In this document: one piece after another, positions 47,535 through 56,067 of the stretch | Layout: each line of letters begins with the position of its first letter | Numbering within the stretch: the stretch's first letter is position 1 | NCBI RefSeq assembly: GCF_041438805.1 | Contig: NZ_CP109190.1 | Location: 992,001-1,056,000, forward strand | DNA: 64,000 bases | Direction: 5' to 3' | From: Streptomyces sp. NBC_01707 | GTDB lineage: Bacteria > Actinomycetota > Actinomycetes > Streptomycetales > Streptomycetaceae | Position numbers and translations under genes: made by a program | Notes under the pieces: generated by a model | What the model saw: the letters and a program-made list of their open reading frames with translations, nothing else | The model's database searches: none | What the model was told of the DNA's origin: nothing

Positions 47535-48380
47535 TCAGGTCACGTCCCGCCGGTTGACGAAAAGGCAGGAGAGGCCGAGGCACACCACCGCGTACGCCGC
47601 CAGTATCAGGCTCGCGGACAGGGGGCCCGAAACCGAGACGACCCCGGGTATCGAGGTGTTCGGCTTGCCGGACGGATCGAGGGCGGTGGCGAGCGACCCG
47701 GCGCTCGGTCCGATGAGCAGCCGTTGCACCCACTTGAGGGCGGGAAGGGTGCCGGCCAATCCGGAAACGAGGTTCTCCAGCGCCAGCAGCCAGAGCAGGC
47801 CCACTCCGATGGCTGCCCCGGTGCCGCGCAGCAGGATCGACAGGAAGATGCCCAGGCTCGCCGCGGCCATGCTGATGAGCCAGACGGCGCCGATTCCGCC
47901 CAGCAGCGTGGCCGCGTCCGGCCAGTGGGCGGGGCGGCCGGTGAGTGCCGAGGCGAGCCCGCTCGCCCCCGCGCTCGCCGCCAGCACCAGCACCGTGACG
48001 CACAGGACTGCCACCGCTGCCGCCATGGCCTTCCCGAGTACCGCCGAGCTCCGGCCGGGTCCTTGGACCAGAAGGGTGCCCCAGGTGCCCCACCGGTATT
48101 CCCCGCCGACGAGGACAGCGCCGAGGATAAGCATCAGCGCGCTGCCGAACATCGGGTACAGGTCGACTGTGCCGGACAGGAACTTGTCCGGCAGTATGCC
48201 GCCGATCAGCTGCTCCGGATCACCCGCCGAGCCGGTCGGCCGGTTCCTGATGGCAAGCCAGACGATGTACGGCACCACCATGCCGAAGGCCACCGACAGG
48301 CCGGCCCATGCCCCGCCGACGACCCAGACACCGGGACGCTTGCGTGTCGCCAGCAGTTCGGCCCGAATGACGCCGTTCAA
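47535..48380 (-). CDS. ABC-2-type transporter permease of the RiPP operon
   Basis: This encodes 281 residues with six predicted membrane helices (for example WVVGGAWAGLSVAFGMVVPY, MFGSALMLILGAVLVGGEY and GLLWLLALENLVSGLAG). It pairs with the ATPase encoded just upstream; the start overlaps its stop as ATGA. Together they should export the modified peptide or give self-resistance. It is the last gene of the nine-gene operon. Confidence 0.87.
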   Translation of the reverse strand: MNGVIRAELLATRKRPGVWVVGGAWAGLSVAFGMVVPYIVWLAIRNRPTGSAGDPEQLIGGILPDKFLSGTVDLYPMFGSALMLILGAVLVGGEYRWGTWGTLLVQGPGRSSAVLGKAMAAAVAVLCVTVLVLAASAGASGLASALTGRPAHWPDAATLLGGIGAVWLISMAAASLGIFLSILLRGTGAAIGVGLLWLLALENLVSGLAGTLPALKWVQRLLIGPSAGSLATALDPSGKPNTSIPGVVSVSGPLSASLILAAYAVVCLGLSCLFVNRRDVT

Positions 48381-49330
48381 CGGCCCACCACCTCCATGGA
48401 TTCCGGTCCGGTGGGCCGGTGGTCCTCCACCAGGTCGAGGAAGACGTCCTCCAAGGACAGGACCTGCTGGTGCAGTTCGCTGACCTCCAGCCCGTTCACC
48501 ACCAGCAGCCTGTTGACGGCAGCCGCCTCACGCGGGGCGACGACCACGCGCAGCTTCCCGTCGCCGGCGGTCGCCGAGCGGACCGCCGGCAACTGCCGTA
48601 CGAGCTCTGCGGCACGCTCGGGCGAGTCCACGGTCACTGTCAGACCGCCCTCGCTGCCCCCTCGGCGCAGCTCGGCCACCGTTCCCTCGGCGATCAGTCG
48701 GCCGTGCCGGATCACGCCCACCCGGTCGCACAGATGCTCGACTTCGGCCAGCTGATGGCTGGACAGCAGCACGGTGCGGTTTTCCCGGCGTAGTCCGGTG
48801 ATCAGGTCGCGCATGCTCGCCATGCCCTCCGGATCGAGGCCGTTGGTCGGCTCGTCGAGGATGAGCAGAGCGGGGTCCTTCAGCAGAGCGGCGGCCACTG
48901 CGATGCGCTGTTTCATACCGAGCGAGTACGCGCGGAAGGCGACATCCGCCTTGGCCGTCATCCCGACTTCTTCGAGAACCTGCTCGATGCGGGCCGTGGG
49001 GACGGACGCGTACCCGACGAGGACGCGCAGATTGTCCCGGCCGGACAGATGCGGATACAGGGCCGGTGCCTCGATCAGGGCTCCCACCGCGCGCAGGCTG
49101 CTCCGGGCCCCGGCGCGGTGTCCCAGCACCGTGGCGGTCCCCGAGGTGGGCCGGATCAGTCCCACCAGCATCCGCATGGTGGTGCTCTTCCCGGCCCCGT
49201 TCGGTCCGAGGAATCCATAGACCTCGCCGCGCCGGACCGTCATGTCGAGGTCGAACACACCGGTTTCGGGGCCGTACCGCTTGGTCAGCCCGCTGGTACG
49301 GATCGCGATGTCTTCGCCGCTGTCAGGCAT
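48377..49330 (-). CDS. ABC transporter ATP-binding protein of the RiPP operon
   Basis: This encodes 317 residues. The Walker A is FLGPNGAGKSTTMRMLVGLI, the signature-type segment is YSLGMKQRIAVAAALLKDPA and the Walker B is LLILDEPTNGLDPEG. A C-terminal regulatory domain of 100 residues follows. It is of the DrrA/BcrA type used for antibiotic and peptide export. It overlaps the M50 gene upstream by 8 bp and the permease gene downstream by 4 bp, indicating coupled translation. Confidence 0.92.
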   Translation of the reverse strand: MPDSGEDIAIRTSGLTKRYGPETGVFDLDMTVRRGEVYGFLGPNGAGKSTTMRMLVGLIRPTSGTATVLGHRAGARSSLRAVGALIEAPALYPHLSGRDNLRVLVGYASVPTARIEQVLEEVGMTAKADVAFRAYSLGMKQRIAVAAALLKDPALLILDEPTNGLDPEGMASMRDLITGLRRENRTVLLSSHQLAEVEHLCDRVGVIRHGRLIAEGTVAELRRGGSEGGLTVTVDSPERAAELVRQLPAVRSATAGDGKLRVVVAPREAAAVNRLLVVNGLEVSELHQQVLSLEDVFLDLVEDHRPTGPESMEVVGR

Positions 49331-50564
49331 CGGCGGCCTGCCTTTCGCCGGAGCGGCCTCGCGCGGCCAGCCCGAGGATGCCGGCCGCCACCACGGACTC
49401 CACGGCGAGGATCACCACCGCCCACACCGGGCCCGTCCAGCGCTGAAGGGTGCCGAACCACACCCACATCAGCGCGCAGTAGGCCCCCAGGAGGAGCAGG
49501 AGCGAGGTGATGCCGTAGATCGCGTAGGCGCGTGCGTCGCGGGGCGGGTAAGCGCTGAGCTGTTCCCGGGCAGCGGGGTCGCGCCGGCGTAGTCGCAGCC
49601 GCCAGAACCGGTAGGACTCGCGGCGTAGGTCGACGATGTTCAGCGAGTGGGTGAGCATGACGTATCCGTCCGATCGCAGTACCGGCAGCAGACTCATCAC
49701 GGCGCCTCCGCTGCCGAACAGCAGCAGCCCGGCGGCGAGCGAGCGCCCGGGGACCCCGTCATGGGCCAGCAGCCACCAGGCCAGCACCGGTACGAGCGCC
49801 AGCAGGCTGACGAAGACGCCCGCGAACGCCGTGCCCACCCGGGCCCTGCGTCGGTGGAAGAGCACGATGTCGTCCGTGCGGCAGTACGGGGTCAGCATCG
49901 GAAACCGCCAGCTGAGCCCGATCTCGGTGACCGTGCCGCCGAAATGGCGGCAGGTCACGCCGTGGGCGAACTCGTGCAGCACGGTGATGCCCCAGAACAG
50001 CAGCATCGACAGCGGCACGGTGATCACCCAGGATCTCTGGTGCGTCGCCTCGTGGGTCAGGGTGGACAGGTGCGTCCAGACGAACACCTGTAGACCGGCC
50101 ACCAGGACGAACGCGGGGATCAGGAACGCCGCACGGAAGGCGAATGCCAGCCTGGTGGCCAGAGCGGCGCACAACCGGTCGGGGCGCAGCATCACCCAGC
50201 GCCGGCGCAGCCGGCTCTGCCGCGCCGATTCCTTGGCTGCGTGGGCCCGTCTGAGCTTGTCGAGGGCCTCATCGTCGGCGTGTCCGTCGAGCAGTTGGTA
50301 GCGGCCGAGCATGGTGAACATCTGTTGCCAGTGTGCGGGCCCGAGCTGGCGGCCGTAGGTGTCGGTGTAGCTGCGTCCGATGTCCTCGAGGGTGTGACCG
50401 CCGTCCATCAGCCCCATGATGAAGTGTTCGCGGGGGCCGACCCGGTAGTAGCAGCCGGTGCGTGCGTCCTTGACGTGGTGCACGGTCTTCGGGCCGGAGC
50501 GCAGGGCGGGGCCGAAGACCACCTCGGGCCGGAGCCGGGGCCGGTCGTAGGCCGTTCCGGTCAC
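49323..50564 (-). CDS. M50 (site-2-type) membrane metalloprotease with PqqD-like N-terminus
   Basis: This encodes 413 residues. Residues about 15-95 look like a PqqD-type winged helix (CYYRVGPREHFIMGLMDGGH, TLEDIGRSYTDTYG), the fold that binds RiPP leader peptides. A membrane region follows with the zinc site HEFAH (residues 197-201) in a helix and the third-ligand motif RSDGYVML near 300. Six or more membrane helices are predicted. It probably binds and cuts the precursor leader at the membrane. The start overlaps the elimination-protein stop as ATGA. Confidence 0.82.
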   Translation of the reverse strand: MTGTAYDRPRLRPEVVFGPALRSGPKTVHHVKDARTGCYYRVGPREHFIMGLMDGGHTLEDIGRSYTDTYGRQLGPAHWQQMFTMLGRYQLLDGHADDEALDKLRRAHAAKESARQSRLRRRWVMLRPDRLCAALATRLAFAFRAAFLIPAFVLVAGLQVFVWTHLSTLTHEATHQRSWVITVPLSMLLFWGITVLHEFAHGVTCRHFGGTVTEIGLSWRFPMLTPYCRTDDIVLFHRRRARVGTAFAGVFVSLLALVPVLAWWLLAHDGVPGRSLAAGLLLFGSGGAVMSLLPVLRSDGYVMLTHSLNIVDLRRESYRFWRLRLRRRDPAAREQLSAYPPRDARAYAIYGITSLLLLLGAYCALMWVWFGTLQRWTGPVWAVVILAVESVVAAGILGLAARGRSGERQAADA

Positions 50565-51625
50565 CGCAGCGCCTCCTTGGGTGCCATGTCGGACAGCGCT
50601 CTGCAGATGACGTAGGAGAGATAGATCTCGTCCAGGATGCTCACCCCGAGCCGGTTGTTGGTCATGTGGACGTAGGAGCTGAGCACGATGGCCAATGCGT
50701 CCTGCGGGTCCGGTACGGATCCGTCACGGAACGTCAGGTGTCCGGCGTCGCCCAGTTTCAGTACACGGTCGCGGAGTTCGGTGCAGTGGGCCAGCCAGGA
50801 CCGCTCCAGCGGGGTGGGCGACGCCGTCCCGTCGCGCCAGGCACTGTCGCGCACGTGCCGCAGCCGGGGCACCAGCCGGTCCTTCATCCGTTCGTAGGAG
50901 CGGTCGAAGCGCTCGTGCTGGCTGTCGCTCGGTTCCTGGTACGAGGTCTCCCACATGGTGCGGTAGCGGACGAGGAACCGGGCCACCGCGTCCTCGTCCC
51001 GCAGCAGGGCGAAGCACAGTCCTGCCGTCAACTGCACCGCCTGGCCGAGCAGTACGGTCCGTACATGCACGTTGGTGGTCTGAAGGAGCGCCATCACCGT
51101 CTCGCTGGACTCCTGGAAGTGCCACTCGGCCAGCTCCATGCCGGCAGGGCCGCCATAGCGGTCCAGCTCGCGTTCATAGGGGATGGACGCGACACTGTTG
51201 TTGTCACGGAACGGCATCTCGCCGTCGGCGCCGTAGCGTTCGTTCCAGCGTTCCTCGGTGTACTCGGCGAGGAACATGTTCTTGTAGAGGTCGCCGCTGG
51301 AGTTTCGGTCCTCCTCGTAGAGGGCGGGGCGTTCGCGCAGGTACGCCTCCAGCCGCTCCCGCGCCGCGCGGGCGACTTCGTCGGCCGCCGAAGCGTCGGC
51401 CGGCAGCAGACGCAGCCGGATGTGCGGGCCCTCCAGCCAGTAGCGGATGAAGAACCACGAGCGCAGCAGGCCGCGTTCACGCAGGCGTGACATCAGCGGC
51501 CGTACGCAGTGCACCAGTACCGGGTTGGCGTTCGCGGCGTAGAAGACGTGCAGGCTGATCCAGCCGTCGCCGTCCTGCTCCGTGTCGACGGTGCCGCCGT
51601 CGTTCGATCCTCGCCTGTTGTCCAT
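50561..51625 (-). CDS. SpaB_C/TbtC-type thiopeptide-class biosynthesis protein (glutamate elimination)
   Basis: This encodes 354 residues of the thiopeptide-type bacteriocin biosynthesis domain. The start region WISLHVFYAANANPVLVHCV, then FFIRYWLEGPHIRLRLL and the C-terminal NNRLGVSILDEIYLSYVICR are typical. In LanB systems this domain removes glutamate from glutamylated Ser/Thr to leave dehydroalanine or dehydrobutyrine. Related proteins in thiopeptide clusters instead join two dehydroalanines into a pyridine; those form a second gene. Only one is present here. The start overlaps the LanB stop as TGATG, so the two are co-translated. Confidence 0.88.
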   Translation of the reverse strand: MDNRRGSNDGGTVDTEQDGDGWISLHVFYAANANPVLVHCVRPLMSRLRERGLLRSWFFIRYWLEGPHIRLRLLPADASAADEVARAARERLEAYLRERPALYEEDRNSSGDLYKNMFLAEYTEERWNERYGADGEMPFRDNNSVASIPYERELDRYGGPAGMELAEWHFQESSETVMALLQTTNVHVRTVLLGQAVQLTAGLCFALLRDEDAVARFLVRYRTMWETSYQEPSDSQHERFDRSYERMKDRLVPRLRHVRDSAWRDGTASPTPLERSWLAHCTELRDRVLKLGDAGHLTFRDGSVPDPQDALAIVLSSYVHMTNNRLGVSILDEIYLSYVICRALSDMAPKEALR

Positions 51626-54357
51626 CACCGTTGCGCATCCGTTCCGTTGACGCCGTCGAGCTGGACCGTGAGTTCGGTGACGTACCGGTGCCGGCCGTCG
51701 CGCAGCCACATCTGGTCGGGGCCGGGCAGCATCTCCGTGAGTACCACCACCGAGGCGCTCTTGCGGACCGCGGTCTCCAGCAGGCGGACGCACGCGTAGG
51801 AGTCGAAGTCCACGTACTGCGGCTTGTGTTCACCGCCCAGCGAGGCGAACACATGACGTGGGAGCCCCGCGTCGCGCTGCCATTCCCGCCACGCCAGGAA
51901 CCACTCCTCGTCCGGCTGTCCGGCTACCGCCGGCGGTAGCTGGTCGGCGGCGAACCGCCAGGTCTTGCGCTGCAGCACCACATTGCCGAGCCGCACACGG
52001 GGGAGGACACCGCTCGCGCCCTCCTGGACGCCGGTGCCCTCCCAGAGGTCGAGCTGGACCATGGTAGTGCAGGAGAAGTTCAGCAGCACCTGCTGCACCT
52101 CGGGCAGCGCCATCGGCAGCAGGAAGCCGAGGTAGACGGGGATCACCTCGACGCCCAGACGGCGGGAGCGCAGCCGTAGCCGGTCGGTGGCCGTGTCGTG
52201 CTCGACGACCAGGTCCTCCACCGGGATCCGCTCGTGCGGCGGGCGGAAGCTGGTCTCTCCGGGGCAGACGATCTCGTAGGGGGTGACGACCGGGTGGAGG
52301 TTCAGATTGGTCGCGTCGTAGCCGCCTTTGAGCTCGGCGAACACGGCTCCCTGCGGTACGGCGTCGTCCAGCGAGCGGCGTAGTGACGTGGTGAGGGCGT
52401 CGTCGAAGCAGTGCGCGAACCGGGAGAAGAGCAGCGTGAGTCCGGAGTAGACCCGGTTGACGACCACGACCGGGTCCTCGGTGCCGTTCTCGGCGAGCTG
52501 AAGGAAGAACGACAGCGACCGCAGGTTTTCCGGACGAGGCAGCAGCTCCTCCACGGTGGCCAGGAAGTCCTCGTCGAGCTCGATGTCGGCTTCTGGCGCG
52601 CGGGCTCCGCCGTACCGGACTCTCATCTCCTCGGCCACGGCGGCGCGGGCGCGGTCGATGCCGGCTATCTCCTCCTGCCGGAACCAGTTGTCGTACGGAC
52701 GCAGGGTGGTGCCGTCGAAACGCTGATGACGCATCAAGCGCTGGTTGTAGTTGTCGTAGAAGTCCTGGTTGAACTGGTGGGCGAAGGACAGGAAGTCCTC
52801 GCAGCAGCCGCCTTCGCCGTAGCGCGCCCGGAAGAACCCCTTGGTGACGAGCCTGCGTACCGCGTTCCCGTCGAAGGCTGGCAGGATCCGGGCCAGTTGG
52901 CGTAGGCCGGGGGTGAGCTGCCGGGTCCAGGTTGAGGCGTCACCGGTCACCGCCAGCCCGGACAGTGTGGTGTCCTCATAGACCAGGGTGCGCAGGACCG
53001 GTGTGTCGTCGTGGCCCAGCAGGTGGTACGTCTCGGCCACCGACGTCTTGACGTGGGCGAGCAGTTCACGCCTGTGGGCCAGGCCGGCCCCGGCGAACCG
53101 TTCGACGTCCGTGCCCATCCGCTCGACGAGCGTCGCGATGTCGTCGGCCCAGCTCGTCCCCAGTCCCCGTAGCCCGCTTCGGTAGCTGGAGACCGGGTCC
53201 GGGTCGTGGATGTCGATGTGCAGGTCCGGCACGACGAGCAGGCCGAGCCTGAGCAACTGTGCGAGATACCGCTCCGCTTCTGGCTCGGGTCGCTTGGCGT
53301 CCATCGCGCACAACTGCCGTACGGCGTCCTCGAACCGTAGCGTCGTGCCGTCGCTGAACAGCTTGAGCACGTCGGCGAGCGCTTCTCCGCCGGGCAGGAA
53401 AAACAGGCTTTCGTGGACCGCGTCCAGGGTGACCGCCGCGTCCGCGTTGCCGTCGGCGCCGCGCAGCTTGCGCAGGTAGCGGACCCGGTCTTGGTGCACC
53501 TGCGTTCCGGTGGTGGCCCGTACCGGTAGGTCAGGGCGGATCCGGGGGTTCGTGGTCAGCAGTTCGGAGAGTCTGGCGAGTATCGCGATGTTCAGCCGGG
53601 TGCTGCCCCGCTTCTCCCACCCGTCGACGGATGCGACGAGCGGCCGGCCGCCGGCCTCGGTGAAGTGGCCCGCGGAGACCGCCGTCAGGGTGCTGAACGG
53701 GCTGGTCTTGCACGCGGTGCGCAGGAGGTACTCCAGCAGTGACCGTTCGATGCGCCTTTCCCGCTTGCTGAGCGGTCCGCCGTCGCGGTGCAGGTAGGCG
53801 TCGAGGTACTCGTCGAGCGACGGGGACGACAGCTGGATGCCGTGCCGCAGGTCCGTCTCCGTCGCCGCGCGACACAGCTCCCGCCGGGCCTCGGCACTCT
53901 CCTCGGCCAGGATGCCGGAGCCGGTCCGCAGCAGCGCCTCGTGCCGCTGCCGGTCGGCGGACCACTCGCCCAGCTCGGCGAGTTCGGTGGCCGCCAGCAG
54001 CGGCTCGGCTGCCGCCAGGCCGCGTGGTGCACGGGCGTTGAAGACGTCGCGGCGCAGGTTGATCAGCGTCCGGCGGGCCGCTGGGTCGTCAAGACTCTGT
54101 GCCACCCGCTCCTGCAGGAAATCGGCGAGCCGGGCCCCGCGCTCGCGCAGCCGTCGTCGTGCGTCGAGCACGCCGTCCGCCCAGGCCGCGCTCGCGGGAG
54201 TGGCCAGCGCGGCGGCGGTTTCGAAGGGGAGACCGCCGACGCGCAGCATGAACCTCGGCACCAGGTGCCACCGCACGCGTTCCGCGCTCTCGTGGTCGGG
54301 CAGGGTGGCGGCCGACGCCACACGTGACGTCGGTGCCGGCAGCGCGCTGGATTTCAC
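51625..54357 (-). CDS. LanB-type lantibiotic dehydratase, glutamylation half
   Basis: This encodes 910 residues of the Lant_dehydr_N family. Recognisable parts are RFMLRVGGLPFETAAALATP, LLEYLLRTACKTSPFSTLTA, GKGF-type KGFFRARYGEGGCCEDFLSF and the C-terminal region up to GRHRYVTELTVQLDG. It uses glutamyl-tRNA to activate Ser and Thr side chains of the precursor. The elimination domain is a separate gene, the split TbtB/TbtC or GodF/GodG arrangement. It lies 13 nt after the SagB gene. The length fits TbtB-type proteins. Confidence 0.9.
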   Translation of the reverse strand: MKSSALPAPTSRVASAATLPDHESAERVRWHLVPRFMLRVGGLPFETAAALATPASAAWADGVLDARRRLRERGARLADFLQERVAQSLDDPAARRTLINLRRDVFNARAPRGLAAAEPLLAATELAELGEWSADRQRHEALLRTGSGILAEESAEARRELCRAATETDLRHGIQLSSPSLDEYLDAYLHRDGGPLSKRERRIERSLLEYLLRTACKTSPFSTLTAVSAGHFTEAGGRPLVASVDGWEKRGSTRLNIAILARLSELLTTNPRIRPDLPVRATTGTQVHQDRVRYLRKLRGADGNADAAVTLDAVHESLFFLPGGEALADVLKLFSDGTTLRFEDAVRQLCAMDAKRPEPEAERYLAQLLRLGLLVVPDLHIDIHDPDPVSSYRSGLRGLGTSWADDIATLVERMGTDVERFAGAGLAHRRELLAHVKTSVAETYHLLGHDDTPVLRTLVYEDTTLSGLAVTGDASTWTRQLTPGLRQLARILPAFDGNAVRRLVTKGFFRARYGEGGCCEDFLSFAHQFNQDFYDNYNQRLMRHQRFDGTTLRPYDNWFRQEEIAGIDRARAAVAEEMRVRYGGARAPEADIELDEDFLATVEELLPRPENLRSLSFFLQLAENGTEDPVVVVNRVYSGLTLLFSRFAHCFDDALTTSLRRSLDDAVPQGAVFAELKGGYDATNLNLHPVVTPYEIVCPGETSFRPPHERIPVEDLVVEHDTATDRLRLRSRRLGVEVIPVYLGFLLPMALPEVQQVLLNFSCTTMVQLDLWEGTGVQEGASGVLPRVRLGNVVLQRKTWRFAADQLPPAVAGQPDEEWFLAWREWQRDAGLPRHVFASLGGEHKPQYVDFDSYACVRLLETAVRKSASVVVLTEMLPGPDQMWLRDGRHRYVTELTVQLDGVNGTDAQR

Positions 54358-54369
54358 GAATCAGCCCTC

Positions 54370-56001
54370 TCAGACCAGCCGGTAGTCGAAGTCCGCGCTG
54401 TCCGCGCGTTCGTGGCCGAGCAGCACGAAGAGAAAGGTTCGCTCGTCCCCGTCGTCGAGGCCGGCCCACTCGTCGATGGCGATGTTGTCGAAGCCGAGCA
54501 CCGCCCCGCAGCCGACGCCCAGCGCGGCAGCGGCGGTGTAGGCCGTCTGCGCCACCGCGCCCACCTCGGAGTTGAGGACCCGGTAGCCGCGGCTGCCGTA
54601 GGCGTCGAGCGTGCTGCGCCACCGTCCCGAGATGGCCAGCACGGCGCCGACTTGCTCCAGGTTGTAGTTGCTCAGGTAGTAACTGTGTTGCAGCTTTTCG
54701 GCAAGCGGCATTTCGCGCACCACGCGCAGCCGGTGGCCGCTGCCGTCGTAGCGGTAGGTGCCGCTGGGCAGCCCGGCGACCCGGTTCGCCAGTACGTACA
54801 GTCCCGTCAGCCCCACGTCGTCGGGCACCACGTCCGAGACGTACCGCTGCGCCGACCCCGCGCCGGCGAGCACGGTCCCCAGTTCGTCGAGGCCGAGTGG
54901 GCGGGAGCGGGTGAACGATCCGAAGCTGGTCCGGCGGGAGCGCAACGTCTCGCCGATGTCCAAGTCCAGTCGGTCGGTCAGCGGCTGGGGAAGTATGACG
55001 TCCTCGCCTCCAGCGGGCGAGACCGGTTCGAGTCCGCGCGCCGCCTCGGCCTCCGGGCGTTCGCGGCGGTCCTCCAGGACCGCATGGTGCACCTGCTCGA
55101 TCTGCTCGAAGGTGATGGTCCGCGCCGACCTCTCAAAGCTCGGCCGGTCGATCAGACCGGCTGGGCCGTCGCGGTCCGCCGGACCGGTCGCAGGGCCGGC
55201 GGGTTCACCGAACGGCAGCGGGACCACGGCCAGTGCGCACTCCTGGTCGGTTTCAAGTCCTAGCAGCCGGTTCAGCCGTTCGTCGTCGAACCACAGCACG
55301 TGGGTGAGGCGTCGGCCCGTACCCCGCGCGATCAGCTCCCAACTGCCCAGCAACGCACCGGCGTCCTGGGTCACCACGTGGTAGCAGAAGCTGTTGTACT
55401 TGAAGGAGTTCTTCCAGAACCTCACGGTCACCACGAGGAAGCCGTCGGACTCCCCGGGACCGGCCCCGGTCCCGCCTTTGGACTCGCACGCCGCGCGCAC
55501 CTCATCGGTGAGATCACCGGCCAGCAGGCGCTCGAAGTCGTGGTGCGCCGTCGAGTAGTGGTAGACGCCGGGGGTCAGTGGACCACCCGGCCCGGCGACC
55601 CAGTACACCTCCAGCGGGTACATCCCGCCCCCGGATGCGGTACCTCTCCCCCACAGAGCCTCCGGGTACAGCACCCGCACATGGCTGTCCTGGTTCCAGC
55701 TCACCCGCAGCCTGCGGTCGAGGACGCCGTAGGACAGCCGCAGTAGGGCGGCGAGCGTGTCGAGCGTCCAGGGCGGGCCCTGGCCGGCGGGCGGTTCACC
55801 AAGGAGTACGTCAGCGGCGCCGGCCAGCGGCAGGCCGGTGCCCGCCGGCAGGGGAAAACGCCGCACTCCCAGGTAGGTCTTGTGTCGGGAGGGCTGGTCC
55901 TCCCAGTCGGGGGTGAATCCGACCGGCTCCATGGGCTCCCGGCCGCGCCGGAACACCGACTCCACATAGTCGCTCACGACCTGCGTGCGGTTCTCGGACA
56001 A
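54370..56001 (-). CDS. SagB-type azoline dehydrogenase, two-domain
   Basis: This encodes 543 residues with two nitroreductase-like halves. The C-terminal half (about 310-543) carries the clearer SagB pattern (LRSRRTSFGSFTRSRPLGLD, TYRYDGSGHRLRVV, GRWRSTLDAYGSRGYRVLNS, TAAAALGVGCGAVLGFDN). The N-terminal half (about 40-290) is a second, diverged copy (SYGVLDRRLRV, GGGMYPLEVYWVAG). The enzyme uses FMN to oxidise thiazolines and oxazolines to thiazoles and oxazoles. Its start is 67 bp after the YcaO gene. It implies that the product carries aromatic azoles. Confidence 0.9.
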   Translation of the reverse strand: MSENRTQVVSDYVESVFRRGREPMEPVGFTPDWEDQPSRHKTYLGVRRFPLPAGTGLPLAGAADVLLGEPPAGQGPPWTLDTLAALLRLSYGVLDRRLRVSWNQDSHVRVLYPEALWGRGTASGGGMYPLEVYWVAGPGGPLTPGVYHYSTAHHDFERLLAGDLTDEVRAACESKGGTGAGPGESDGFLVVTVRFWKNSFKYNSFCYHVVTQDAGALLGSWELIARGTGRRLTHVLWFDDERLNRLLGLETDQECALAVVPLPFGEPAGPATGPADRDGPAGLIDRPSFERSARTITFEQIEQVHHAVLEDRRERPEAEAARGLEPVSPAGGEDVILPQPLTDRLDLDIGETLRSRRTSFGSFTRSRPLGLDELGTVLAGAGSAQRYVSDVVPDDVGLTGLYVLANRVAGLPSGTYRYDGSGHRLRVVREMPLAEKLQHSYYLSNYNLEQVGAVLAISGRWRSTLDAYGSRGYRVLNSEVGAVAQTAYTAAAALGVGCGAVLGFDNIAIDEWAGLDDGDERTFLFVLLGHERADSADFDYRLV

Positions 56002-56067
56002 GAGATCTCCTTCTTCGGCCGGGGCTGGCGCCTGCGGGGACGGCTCATGGAAGGCAGCGGGTTCAGC

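Noticed and set aside
50561..51793. Longer start (51793) for the SpaB_C-type gene
   Set aside because: The extra 56 residues are the wrong-frame reading of the LanB C-terminus. The ATG at 51625, overlapping the LanB stop, fits coupling and family length.
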